In this document: positions 24,770 to 34,379 of the stretch, piece after piece
How the letters are laid out: every line of letters starts with the position of its first letter
How positions within the stretch are numbered: the first letter of the stretch is position 1
NCBI GenBank assembly: GCA_047495785.1
Contig: JBLDXI010000032.1
Location: 3,782,001-3,846,000, forward strand
Reading direction: 5' to 3'
DNA from: Lepidodermella squamata
Lineage: Eukaryota; Gastrotricha
DNA length: 64,000 nt
The notes under the pieces: model-generated
The model's database searches: none
What the model was told of the DNA's origin: nothing
Seen by the model: only the letters and a program-made list of their open reading frames with translations
Made by a program: the position numbers and the translations under genes

Positions 24770-25972
24770 ATGACCTATAGCCCCAACACAATCGTTGATG
24801 TATGGTACGAAAATTTGTATCAAGAGTTTCGAAATATCCGTCGTATCATGAATGACTATCCATACATTGCTATGGATACTGAATTTCCCGGTTGTGTTGC
24901 CAAGCCGTATGGTACATTCAAAAGCGCTGCAGAATATCAATACTACAACATGAAAGTCAACGTTGATTTGACAAAAGTCATTCAAATCGGCCTAACTTTT
25001 TTTAACGAAAACGGCGAAACCCCTTCACCTGTTTGTTCTTGGCAGTTCAATTTCTTCTTCAATCAAGCCTCGGACATGAGCAGTGTGCAGTCAGTAGCAC
25101 TTCTGGAAAACAGTGGTATTCAATTTCCTCGGCTTGCTCATTCTGGAATTCATCCAGATGATTTCTGTGAACTACTGATCACCTCTGGGCTAGTTCTTTC
25201 TAAGCGGGTGAAATGGCTTTCGTTTCACAGTGGCTATGATTTTGGTTATATGATTAAAATCATGACCAATCAACGGCTGCCTGATTCAGATGAAGAATTC
25301 TTCGAGCTCTTGCGAATCTACTTTCCGTTCTTGTACGATGCCAAGTTTATCATGAAGAGCTGTCGTACGTTGCGTGGTGGTTTGCAGGAACTCGCGAACA
25401 ATCTGGAAATTCAGCGGAAGGGTCCTCAACATACCGCCGGTTCCGACTCATTGATGACCGGTGAAGCATTTTTCAAACTCAAACAACTGTTTTTCGAGGG
25501 TAATATCGATGACTCGATGTACTGTGGTCAACTGTATGGCTTAAGCCCTGCTTCTTACTCGAATTCTTTGCCGCCCTCTCTCACCTCTTACAATTCGAAT
25601 TCATCTGCTTCTCTTTCGGCTTTGGCCAGTGCGAATAATGCTAAGAACGCAGCGGCAGCGGCAGCAGCTGCAGCCGCCGCTAAGACTGCGGCTGAAAACG
25701 CAAAAGCTGCGGCTGAGTCGAACGCTGCGGCGTCAAGCTCAGATGCTAGCTCGAAGGAAGGCAGCAAAGAGAAGGAGTTACCCAAGAAGGACGAAAAGGA
25801 CACGGGTAGTAACGGGGCTAGCCAAAGCGATGACGTTAACATTCCAACGATCGGTGGCGCGTCTCAGTCATCTCAAACTGCGCTATCGAGCAGCCCACCG
25901 GAGTCCGAATCTACTGCCCTCAACGCTGCGGGTGAGTCGTCTCCGAGCCCGAAGGACCAGTCGCAATCTTAA
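24770..25972 (+). CDS. CNOT7: CCR4-NOT deadenylase subunit CNOT7/CAF1
   Basis: A single intronless exon of 400 aa. The DEDD-family nuclease fold covers about residues 8-255: AMDTEFPG with catalytic Asp36 and Glu38, SGYDFGY with Asp157, and HTAGSDS with His221 and Asp226, all spaced as in CNOT7/CAF1. The enzyme removes poly(A) tails as part of the CCR4-NOT complex, in the cytoplasm. After YCGQLYGL the usual protein ends soon, but here about 140 residues follow: a Ser-rich run, a poly-Ala tract near residue 295, then a Ser/Glu/Lys-rich tail. A splice acceptor (tttttttag) lies 35 nt before the ATG. Lack of introns could reflect retroposition, but the frame is intact. Confidence 0.95.
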   Translation: MTYSPNTIVDVWYENLYQEFRNIRRIMNDYPYIAMDTEFPGCVAKPYGTFKSAAEYQYYNMKVNVDLTKVIQIGLTFFNENGETPSPVCSWQFNFFFNQASDMSSVQSVALLENSGIQFPRLAHSGIHPDDFCELLITSGLVLSKRVKWLSFHSGYDFGYMIKIMTNQRLPDSDEEFFELLRIYFPFLYDAKFIMKSCRTLRGGLQELANNLEIQRKGPQHTAGSDSLMTGEAFFKLKQLFFEGNIDDSMYCGQLYGLSPASYSNSLPPSLTSYNSNSSASLSALASANNAKNAAAAAAAAAAAKTAAENAKAAAESNAAASSSDASSKEGSKEKELPKKDEKDTGSNGASQSDDVNIPTIGGASQSSQTALSSSPPESESTALNAAGESSPSPKDQSQS

Positions 25973-26393
25973 CGATGGGGTTTTGTGGTAGAGTAATGTG
26001 AAGCTATTGACTGTTGATTAAGTCATCTATAAGAAATTGAATCAACGTTGTGTCCACGGAGTCTCGGAGAACAAATTATCTGACAAGGACAGATTGTCTC
26101 GGGCTGGTTGCTAGATTTGAAATTAGCTGGTTGATTGAATAATTTGATCTGTCTTCATTCGCGGGTTTTACTTAGTTTTGCATGCGGTTCTGATCGCCTT
26201 CTCTCATCAATTTCTCCTAGTCGCGATTTGTTCTCCGCGATCATATTTCGTTTTTCGTGTGCGCTTTTTTCTGAAAAAAACCGATTCAAAAATATGTTCA
26301 TTGTTTCTACAAAGTTTCTCATGTGCTTGAAGTAAAAAGAAATGTACTGCAAGCTAATGATAATCGTAATCGACTAGTGCCCTCTTGTTTCTT
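25973..26393. other. Spacer between CNOT7 and first PHOSPHO copy
   Basis: About 420 bp, AT-rich, no gene. It ends in a pyrimidine-rich acceptor (tgtttcttag) that directly abuts the next ATG. Confidence 0.5.
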
Positions 26394-26395
26394 AG

Positions 26396-27264
26396 ATGGA
26401 TTTTTTGAATTTGATGAAAGAGGTGTTTTCCAAGCCTAGACGCCTCGTAATTTTCGACTTCGACCACACTCTTGCCGATGCTTTCACTAATTACCACGTC
26501 ATCGAGACAATAACAAATGGAGAAGATGTACCAGTTGAATATAGCTCGGGAACTTGGTTGGACTATTCAAATGAAATTTTCAAGTATTTGAAATCAAAGT
26601 ATCCAGTTGGCAAGACCGAAATCTGTAACACGCTGAAAACTTTGCCGTTCACTGCCGGAATTTCCCAAGTGATTGAAACGCTCGGGAAGCAGAACGATCA
26701 CGAGTTAATGGTGCTTTCTGATGCCAATGGTTTCTTCATTGATCAAGCTCTTGAAAGCAAGAATTTGCGAAAGTTTTTCAGTCAAATTATCGCGAATCAG
26801 GGATTTTTTGACGAGAGTGGTTGTATGAGGATGACACCAGTTCCAGAACAGGCATCGCGTGCGACCTCAGGCTCATGCTTTTCTAAGCTTTGTTTACGTC
26901 ACATTTGCAAAGGTAATTTGCATCATTATTATATTTACGAGCAGGCATCCCGTTTAAAACGCTGCTTTTGTCTTCTTCAGGATCTGAAGTTCATCATATC
27001 ATCGAAAATTATGGTTTAGGCAACGAACCCGATATTTGGTATGTAGGGGATGGAACAAACGACTACTGTGCCGCTCTTAGTTTGCCCTCTGATCGTCACA
27101 GAATTTTCGCTCGTCGCGGATTTGAACTCGACGATTTGCTCAAGCGCGAAGCTTCGCGGTCTCGACAACAACTGAAATGCAACATCTCGCTGTGGAGCGA
27201 CGGTTTTGAACTCGCCGCTATTATGGCCGAATTGGATCCTAAATTAGCTCTTCCGAAATCGTGA
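26396..27264 (+). CDS. PHOSPHO2: PHOSPHO-like HAD phosphatase, copy 1
   Basis: Exons 26396-26912 and 26981-27264 give 266 aa. HAD motifs are present: IFDFDHTL (nucleophile Asp21, acid/base Asp23), VLSDAN, and YVGDGTND. Known PHOSPHO1/2 enzymes hydrolyse small phosphate monoesters (phosphoethanolamine, phosphocholine, pyridoxal phosphate). This is the most divergent of the four copies: the CPxxxCxxNLCKG strip reads CFSKLCLRHICKG, and GDGTND replaces GDGWND. An AG acceptor lies directly before the ATG. It is the first of four same-strand copies; the 68-bp intron splits CKG. Confidence 0.9.
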
Positions 27265-27489
27265 TCTCCCGTTGTCATTATTATTCCGAAAACTGTGCCG
27301 TTAGCTTTAAACTGGGATCTTTGGGTATTTTTGCCTCTGGTGCCGGGTTTCTTTTGTTTTGCAATTCTTTCATGTTAAATCAGAAATCGTGAATTTTATT
27401 ATGCTGATTCATTTTACGCTCGAATCTTCTGCAGCACGCTTTCAACAATACTCATTGTTAGTTGGTATTTAAAATATTTCTTTAATTCT
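27265..27489. other. Spacer between PHOSPHO copies 1 and 2
   Basis: About 225 bp without a gene, ending in a pyrimidine-poor acceptor (ttaattctag). Confidence 0.5.
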
Positions 27490-27518
27490 AGTCGATATTA
27501 CAAATATATTCGATTGAT

Positions 27519-28360
27519 ATGGCTGCCAAACGGCTATCAAACATTTGCAAGCGTATGGTTATTTTCGATTTCGATCACACGCTGACTAACATTGACAGCC
27601 ATTCAATATTGTCAGATCTAGCGAAAGAAAATTTGTTCAAGGGAGCCTGGACTGGAGGATCTTGGCTTCTCGTGGTAAATAAGGCATTGAAGGAACTTCA
27701 CGGCAACCATCAAGTCGGGAAGGACGACTATGACACTGCATTGAAGAAATTGCCTCTCATTCCTGGAATCCCTGCACTGATTACGAAACTTGGCAGTCAA
27801 TCAGAAAATCGTCTGATGGTGCTTTCAGATGCTAATAAGTACTTCATTGAAACTGCACTGGAGTCGAATGGTTTACTGAATTATTTCTCTTGCATCTTGT
27901 CAAATCATGCAGAGTTTGACATCAATGGTCATTTGATTCTGAGCCCGGTTCCTGAGATGCAAAAGCGAGCTAGAGCTGGGGTATGTCAAACTCACGAGTG
28001 CCCGGATAATCTTTGCAAAGGTTTGCTCGAGCAATCTTTGAAAGTCTTTAATCTATACCGATGTTATTCTCATCAGGCTCAGAAATCGATAACTTATTGC
28101 AGGAGTATGAGAAAATTGGCGAACCTGAAATTTGGTACGTTGGTGACGGTTGGAATGACTGGTGCGCTGCTATTCAATTACCCTCGACTAAGCACCATGT
28201 TTTTGCTAGAAAAGGCTATCAGTTGCATAAAATGATAACTATGCGAGAAAATACTGATAGTAGCGAGCCTTACTTGAAGTGCAATGCCTCGTTTTGGGAC
28301 GACGGGCACCAGCTGTTAGAGTGCATGGCCAAACTTGACCCTGAATTGAACGAAAACTAG
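27519..28360 (+). CDS. PHOSPHO2: PHOSPHO-like HAD phosphatase, copy 2
   Basis: Exons 27519-28020 and 28077-28360 give 261 aa. Motifs are VIFDFDHTL, VLSDANKYFIE, SNHAEFDINGHL, the Cys strip CQTHECPDNLCKG and YVGDGWNDWCAA, all as expected for PHOSPHO1/2-type phosphatases. The 56-bp intron is at the same CK-G position as in copies 1 and 4. An acceptor lies 27 nt before the ATG. The next copy's acceptor is only about 64 bp after the stop, too short for an ordinary independent promoter. Confidence 0.92.
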
Positions 28361-28435
28361 TTTCCCTTCCCTTTCTTTTGTTATGGCCTTCTAGAGAATA
28401 ATTAGCTTATTTTGACATTTCTAGATTTTTTGAAA

Positions 28436-29203
28436 ATGTCGCTGAAAAGAGTGGTTATATTCGATTTCGACAACACACTGATCGACTGCAATTGCTACTT
28501 TGAAGTCATGCCGATGTTGACAAATGGTGATATTGAAGAAACCCTGCCACGTGGCAACAAATCGTGGCTTGATCACACCAACGTCCTGTTCGAAAGACTT
28601 CATTCGAAATATAAAGTCAAAGAGGCAGATTTCAGTCGTGCCGTTCTACAACTACCGTTTGTCGAAGGCATGCCCGACTTGATACGACGTCTGGGTCAAG
28701 TGCCAGATCAACATTTGATAATAATGTCCGATGCCAATACACTTTTCATAGATACTCTACTGAGTGCTCATGATCTTCGCAAGTATTTCCGCGCTATTAT
28801 CACGAATCATGCAGAATTCGATGAAAATGGCCGTTTGAAGTTGCGACCAGGCCACGAACAGTCAACTCGTGCCAAAGCCGGGACCTGCCCGACTCGCAAA
28901 TGTTCTGATAACCTGTGCAAAGGCTCTGAAATTCAACACATAATCGATAATTTGAAGGCGGAGCTGGGTGCCGATGTTGACGTTTGGTTTGTTGGCGATG
29001 GTTGGAACGATTACTGTGCTGCGGTTCAATTACCCTCGAAGCGGCATTTTGTCTTCGCCCGATCAGGTTACGCTCTTGAAACTATGCTTCAAAAGCGGTC
29101 GAAGAGTTCGTCAATAATCCGCTGCAGTACCTCGTTTTGGAAAGATGGTCACGAGTTGGCAGAGAGAATGGCTAAAATTGATGAATCTTGTTTGCCTAAC
29201 TAG
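28436..29203 (+). CDS. PHOSPHO2: PHOSPHO-like HAD phosphatase, copy 3 (intronless)
   Basis: A single exon of 255 aa, starting at the ATG before SLKRVVIFDFDNTL. An upstream TTG in frame precedes the splice acceptor (AG 28423-28424) and so is not the start. Motifs are FDFDNTL, IMSDANTLFID, TNHAEFDENGRL, CPTRKCSDNLCKG and FVGDGWNDYCAA. The frame passes straight through the CKG-SE position where copies 1, 2 and 4 have an intron, so the intron has been lost exactly. Catalytic residues are intact. Confidence 0.92.
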   Translation: MSLKRVVIFDFDNTLIDCNCYFEVMPMLTNGDIEETLPRGNKSWLDHTNVLFERLHSKYKVKEADFSRAVLQLPFVEGMPDLIRRLGQVPDQHLIIMSDANTLFIDTLLSAHDLRKYFRAIITNHAEFDENGRLKLRPGHEQSTRAKAGTCPTRKCSDNLCKGSEIQHIIDNLKAELGADVDVWFVGDGWNDYCAAVQLPSKRHFVFARSGYALETMLQKRSKSSSIIRCSTSFWKDGHELAERMAKIDESCLPN

Positions 29204-29383
29204 ACTTTCAATCCTGTGCTAGTTATATTTGTATTGTTATTCTAGCCGCTTCCTCAAAAATGGATGCGATCTCACTCAAGACTTCCTAAGATATTTTATT
29301 TATTGTTTTGAATGCACCGGTGCTGTAGTTGTAATAAATTTGTCTGAATTTATTAAACCTTCTTTTCTAGAATATTAGAAGCT

Positions 29384-30220
29384 ATGAGTTCAGAAAATTT
29401 CTGCAAGCGCCTTGTGATATTCGATTTTGATTACACGCTGATTGATGCCGATAGTGACTCAATTTTTCCTATGCTTGGCGGCCGAAGCCCTCGGAAGGAT
29501 TACAAGGGACTATGGATTCACCAATTGAACGAACTGTTGGACGAACTTCATAAGAAACACTCCGTGAAACAAGAAGATTTGCGTAAGGCCCTTGGATCAC
29601 TGCCATTCATCGCCGGTATCCCGGAGTTGATTCGGAAACTGGGTTCATTGCCAGATCACAAGTTGATGATCCTGTCAGATGCGAATAAATTTTTCATCGA
29701 AACATCGTTAGAAGCAAAGGGTTTGCAGAAATACTTCGCTTCAATTGTGACTAATCACGCGGAATTCGACGAGCATGGACATTTGAAGCTAAGCACTGTT
29801 GATATTTTATCGGAAAGAGCCACAGCTGGAACATGCCCTTCTAAACGATGCAATACCAATCTATGCAAAGGTTAATTTTGGCTTGAATTAATCACATAGA
29901 ACCAACATTTCTTTCGAATTTCAGGTTCTGAGATTGCAAATTGGATGCAGGAATTTGAAAGTTTTGGCGAGCCCGAGGTTTGGTATGTCGGTGATGGTTG
30001 GAACGATTGGTGTGCCGCGGTGCAGCTTCCTTCGAAGAAACACCACGTTTTCGCTCGAAGTGGCTTTACGCTTCATTCTGTTATCGAAAAGCACATGAAT
30101 ATGCCTGAGTTTTCGGGCGATGAACCCACGATGAAATGCAATGCATCGTTCTGGGCGGATGGTCAAGATTTGATCGAATGCATGGCTAAGCTCGACCCTG
30201 GTATGTTCCTCAAAGTATGA
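29384..30220 (+). CDS. PHOSPHO2: PHOSPHO-like HAD phosphatase, copy 4
   Basis: Exons 29384-29870 and 29925-30220 give 260 aa. Motifs are VIFDFDYTLID, ILSDANKFFIE, TNHAEFDEHGHL, CPSKRCNTNLCKG and YVGDGWNDWCAA. The 54-bp intron lies at the shared CK-G site. An acceptor (tcttttctag) lies 13 nt upstream of the ATG, and the gap from copy 3 is 180 bp. Copies 2-4 are closer to each other than to copy 1 by motif identity. Confidence 0.92.
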
Positions 30221-30329
30221 AGTGCTGCTAAGCTTCTGCCAAACTCTAGCTGCCTCTTAGTTGAAAGCTTAGAAGTACTCTGTAACTATTTTATACTGTT
30301 GTTGCTTTTTAGATCACATTTTTTTTATC

Positions 30330-31640
30330 GATCTTACCCATTGTCCGGTCCGCCATCCGCCTGTCTCTGTGCATGACGGGTAATTTGTTATTTTTTATTG
30401 AATTGTCCTTGCTTACGGTTTCTGTTTCATTAGATTAGACATTTGGGCAAGACTTATCGCCGCTCGTTTTCGCCATTTTGTCACAAACTTGGTCTTATTC
30501 AAGCGGCTTGTATCAGTCGTCAAGGGGCTTCTTTTGTTATTCTTCTGTTACTCAACCCGTCAATTCGTACAATTCGTGCTCGAAGTGGCCGCTCACTTCA
30601 GGTGAATCGAACTCACACGACGCCATCTTCAATCGTTTTTGGTGTCAAATCGGCTAGTCCAGCTTGAAATTGACTGGGGCTGTAGGGCGAAACGGTAAAA
30701 TTTTGGAAGCATATCGGTTCTCATGCTCTAATACCCTGCAACACGAGATTCGCCAGTGCGTCAAATACCTGTCTCAGGCGCAGTCGTCTTGCCAGTATGC
30801 GTTTCTGGTCCGCAAAACGCTACGGATGTGTTGTTTCATGTTTCTGCACATCTTAATCTGCTTGGTCGTATTGAAATCCTTCAGTTGAATTTGTCCATTG
30901 ATCAGTTGCTGGGAATAATATCTGGTTCTTCTTCACCTCGTCAACATGTTTCGAAGGTGTTTGATCATATAAAGCCGGATGTGGAGCTGCTCCAACAGGC
31001 GAGAGGTTATTCTTGTATAAATATGTTCTCCGCTTTTATGATTCTGATTCTGAGCCAACCCTGGCTACTTGAACTTCCGATATTGCGATGCAGTGCTAGG
31101 CTCCGCCTCAAAAATGCCCTTGACATTCTGGGAAAAGCTCAACGAGCTGGAAGCCCTGCTGTATCAGCAATGGAAGCAGTATCAGTACCCCGTTGACCCA
31201 CTTGTCCTGGACCTTCAATTTTCGCTCCACGGGCGAAGAAACGTCCACGTTACCAGACTCATGTGGCGGATCCTGCACGGCAAAGCTCCCGATCTGCTGC
31301 CTAAGCACAAAGGAAAAGTGATGTAGATGCTGAAAGAAGTGTTGGTAAGTGTTGGTTCATACATGACATCTCGTGTCTTGATTCATTTTCGTGGCATTTT
31401 CGTACTTCCCATGGAGAACAGAATGGTGAGAGTAGAAACTTTCGCTAATTTCCCGTAGCAAAACGTTTACGCAAAAAAGGTTTACACAATCAAATTCAAC
31501 CTCAAATAGTTTGCAACTGAAAGCAATGAAAAACACCGGTAAACAAGCAACATGCGGTAATATTTTCTTTGCGATTAGTCATCTCGTATATTTCACTACG
31601 AATAAGTAAAATGCGCGTTGTCTATAGAAGTTATATAGAA
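30330..31640 (+). mobile_element. LINE-family repeat, copy A
   Basis: Begins with a ccattgtccggtccgccat block and then a ctcgttttcgccattttg block, and includes frames with LDLQFSLHGRRNVHVTRL and WRILHGKAPDLL, the non-LTR RT C-terminal pattern. It ends with a cattttcgtggcattttcg 3' region. Related copies occur at 35.6, 37.0, 42.5, 55.1 and 59.0 kb. It is fragmented by stops. Confidence 0.6.
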
Positions 31641-31728
31641 GGTGGTACATATATTTGTATGTATTATTATTTTGAACTCCTCCTCGGCAACACCTGTTAT
31701 TGTGAAAAAAATTTCATAACAATGAAAT

Positions 31729-32360
31729 TCAGGATTTTATCTTACGCCTGATATAAACTTTGTTGAAAATTACTGCTCCAAAATATTTGATTTGATTGTG
31801 CAAATGACGCGCGAGCCGAACTCGTACAAACAACGGCAAGACTCGGTGATAATTTGGCGCAGCATTTTTTGGTGACTGGGTAGTTGGCGATGTTGACTTG
31901 CAAGCCAGTTTGAACATGAGTTTTCGAATCAACATGTTTTTAGCTCGTTGATTCGAATTGTCCAGTGCCATTCTGACAGCTCGGCCATCCCGGGTTGGGG
32001 TGGATTTCAAGGCCTTTGAAACGCTAACTTCATCGCACGACAAAATGGCGAGGCATTTCTTGCTATTGAAGTCGCCATTCGTCTCTGCTTCTTCCTTGAG
32101 CAGCTTGTAAGCAACATCGGACTGCCCGCCCAAATACTCCCCAATCGGGTATAAAAAGCTGTAGATAACGCTCGGACGGCAAAATCAACATTTTCGCCGC
32201 GTACAAATAGTAGTAAGCCGAGGGACTTCGTGAATGAAGCGCCATCGCGTAGGCAACAAATTCGCCACTAAAACTGAAGTGCTTAGGATCTTTACCGCGA
32301 AGTTCTTGCCAGTCAGCGTCGGTGATAAATTCGCTCGGCTTGGGGTGAATGACAAGTTCC
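31729..32360 (-). pseudogene. P-element/THAP9-like transposase remnant
   Basis: Minus-strand frames contain SGEFVAYAMALHSRSPSAYY, then MLILPSERYLQLFI, and after a frameshift near 32130 ILSCDEVSVSKAL. This order (A-LH-SP-AY, LPS-R-L, DEmS) matches P-element/THAP9-type transposases, with the DEVS Asp as a likely catalytic residue. The remainder is lost. It ends next to the long hairpin at 32379. Confidence 0.5.
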
Positions 32361-32378
32361 GGCTTTTCAGGTGCTTTT

Positions 32379-32670
32379 CTTGAGACTAATACACTAGAAA
32401 CACCGAATTCAACTGAATTTCGGTGTTTCTAGTGTACAGGGACCGGCAGAAGTTATTCTACAGACGCATTACTTATGATCATTATTGTCATCGTTAGGAG
32501 TCATGTGACCGTCAATTTCTTCAACTTCTTCAACCCCATACGCGAAATTTCGGCACGAAATTGAAGAAGTTGAAGAAATTGACGGTCACATGACTCCTAA
32601 CGATGACAATAATGATAATAAGTAATGCGTCTGTAGAATAACTTCTGCCGGTCCCTGTATTAGTCTCAAG
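32379..32670. repeat. Long near-perfect inverted repeat (hairpin)
   Basis: Arms 32437-32533 and 32561-32657 are 97 nt each with one mismatch seen, around a loop of about 27 nt. The outer arms CTTGAGACTAATACA (32379-32393) and its complement (to 32670) extend the palindrome once a nested 41-bp insertion in the left arm is removed. It looks like a foldback MITE; a transcript would form long double-stranded RNA. Confidence 0.85.
32394..32434. mobile_element. 41-bp mini-hairpin nested in the left arm
   Basis: The unit is itself palindromic (CTAGAAACACCGAA and its complement) and is flanked by TACA on both sides (32390-32393 and 32435-32438). The right arm of the large hairpin has one TACA and no insert, so the empty site is present in the same molecule. 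Confidence 0.7.
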
Positions 32671-32744
32671 CACTTATTCCCTAGTGTAACTCAACCTTTT
32701 TTGTTTGTTACTGTATTTTATATTGTATTTGTTGTATTTTATCT

Positions 32745-33960
32745 TCAGGGCCTTCGTTTGGAAATAAAGACCAATTCAGGCGTTCACTGTTACATTGGTG
32801 CATCGACCGGGAAAACTAATGAAAACTGGCCAGCGACAGTCATCTTCTACTACGCTACTACAAACTACGCTCTACTGCTACTGCGGCTACTGGCACTTGC
32901 CGACGGCGCCTCGCTTGAAAGGTTTCAGGTCGATGAGCTCTCCATCTTCGCCGTCATGCTAGCCGATCTCGACCACACCATTCGGGAACGACGCCGCTAG
33001 GAAGGGCGCCATCGTGAACACCTGCACGGCCTGATCACTACCGCCCCGTCGGCGGGCGCTTACCGTCCAAGCTTCTTCTGCTCAAGCGCGCTTCGATCCC
33101 ACCGCCGCGCGTCCGTTTCGCGTCGTCAAGCGCTTCGGTGATACAGGCCGGCGCCACATGCATCAGGCGAACTCCGACACAACCGACCTCGCTGTCGAAA
33201 CGTTAATTACCCTTCTTCGGCGTCCCACGACTGGGGCCGATCCAGACTCGGATCTGCCGTTCCGGTGCATGGCCGCTTTGTTGCTGCTAATCTATGTGAT
33301 GAAATTAAACGCGAAATGTAAAGCGGCTCTAGGAGAGATTGCACGTCCGTTCAACGTTTAACATCTGTAGCCAAAAAAAACTAAATTTACTTATTCCTCC
33401 GCCTGCCGACAATATGAGGCGGGAAATCATGATGGACAGGCTAAATCGCTTCTTGATGGACTGCTAGATTGCGAAAGCAGCCAATGCCGTATATGCGCTT
33501 GTTCGCGCGACACAGCTCAACAAGCATGTATCGGTTGACAGTTACTCGTTACTCTTGGAGCAGGCACGGTCAGTGTTGCACGGGCGTCATTGCGTCATCG
33601 ACGAGTGAATCAGTGAGTGTACCAGCTTCAATTGGCTCAAAACCAAGCCGGCTCTGCTACTGCGGCTTCATCTGCGTCGGCGACGAAGCAGAGAGCTAGT
33701 GCTACTTCGCTACTTCGCCGCGGTTGGTACTGTTGCCGGTGAACGGCAAAAAACTACTTGGACGGGGTTTCGGCCTGGACTCCTCTTAATGTAGAATATG
33801 GAGCCGCCCGACAGCAACCTATACACCAATGTTACTGTCGCACCGTATTTGTTCTGTTTCGTGCTGGTCGACATGGGCGCAGTTTTATCTGTCGTCGCCA
33901 GTGAATCGGTCGACTATTTAGGCCTTTCGTTGTCGACAATTTGTTATCAATCGCTCTGTG
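32745..33960 (+). mobile_element. Degenerate Ty3/Gypsy gag-protease fragment
   Basis: Frames include EIKTNSGVHCYIGASTGKT, a gag-like LALADGASLERFQVDEL block, ANSDTTDLAVETLITLL, and a protease-like FVLVDMGAVLSVVAS in which DTG has become DMG. Many stops are present. It is related to copies at 38.1, 50.8 and 54.1 kb. Confidence 0.5.
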
Positions 33961-34379
33961 ACTAGTCTTCGTCGCCTTCTTTCACTCTTTATTCAATTTT
34001 TCGATCGGTTGATATTTGCTTCATGCGACTTCTGAGACTTCACTTGGATTTCGATCTGTTTGCGCCCCGCAAAAAAACAGCGAAGTGTGTAACATGTTCC
34101 ATGGATGACAGGTGAATTGCGCCGTCAGAGAAACCAACGATGCAAGGTCTATGAGAACCTTAAGAGTACTGGACTGATGCCGACGGAAAGCTCAGAATAC
34201 TGTTCGACTAGGGCGGCATATCAAACAGCATAGAGAAATCAGAAAGAAAGATTTGATGATCCAATCATATCCGATCGCTCTTGAGGTTCTTTTTACTCTA
34301 ACGTAAATCTCTTTCAGCCATTTCCCCTTAGTTTCACTTATTATCATGATGATAATGATGCTCACAAAACCAATGATTT
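33961..34379. other. No gene seen
   Basis: Short sequence between retroelement fragments; no open frame or motif of note. Confidence 0.3.

Noticed and set aside
25588-25842. Antisense Ala/Leu-rich frame and alternate plus frame in the CNOT7 tail
   Set aside because: Low-complexity shadows of the poly-Ala region of CNOT7.
24770-25972. CNOT7 gene as a retropseudogene because it lacks introns
   Set aside because: All catalytic residues and the full frame are intact, and no poly(A) tract or flanking duplication is seen.
28412-28435. N-terminal extension of PHOSPHO copy 3 from a TTG
   Set aside because: The extension spans the splice acceptor; the ATG at 28436 aligns with the other copies.
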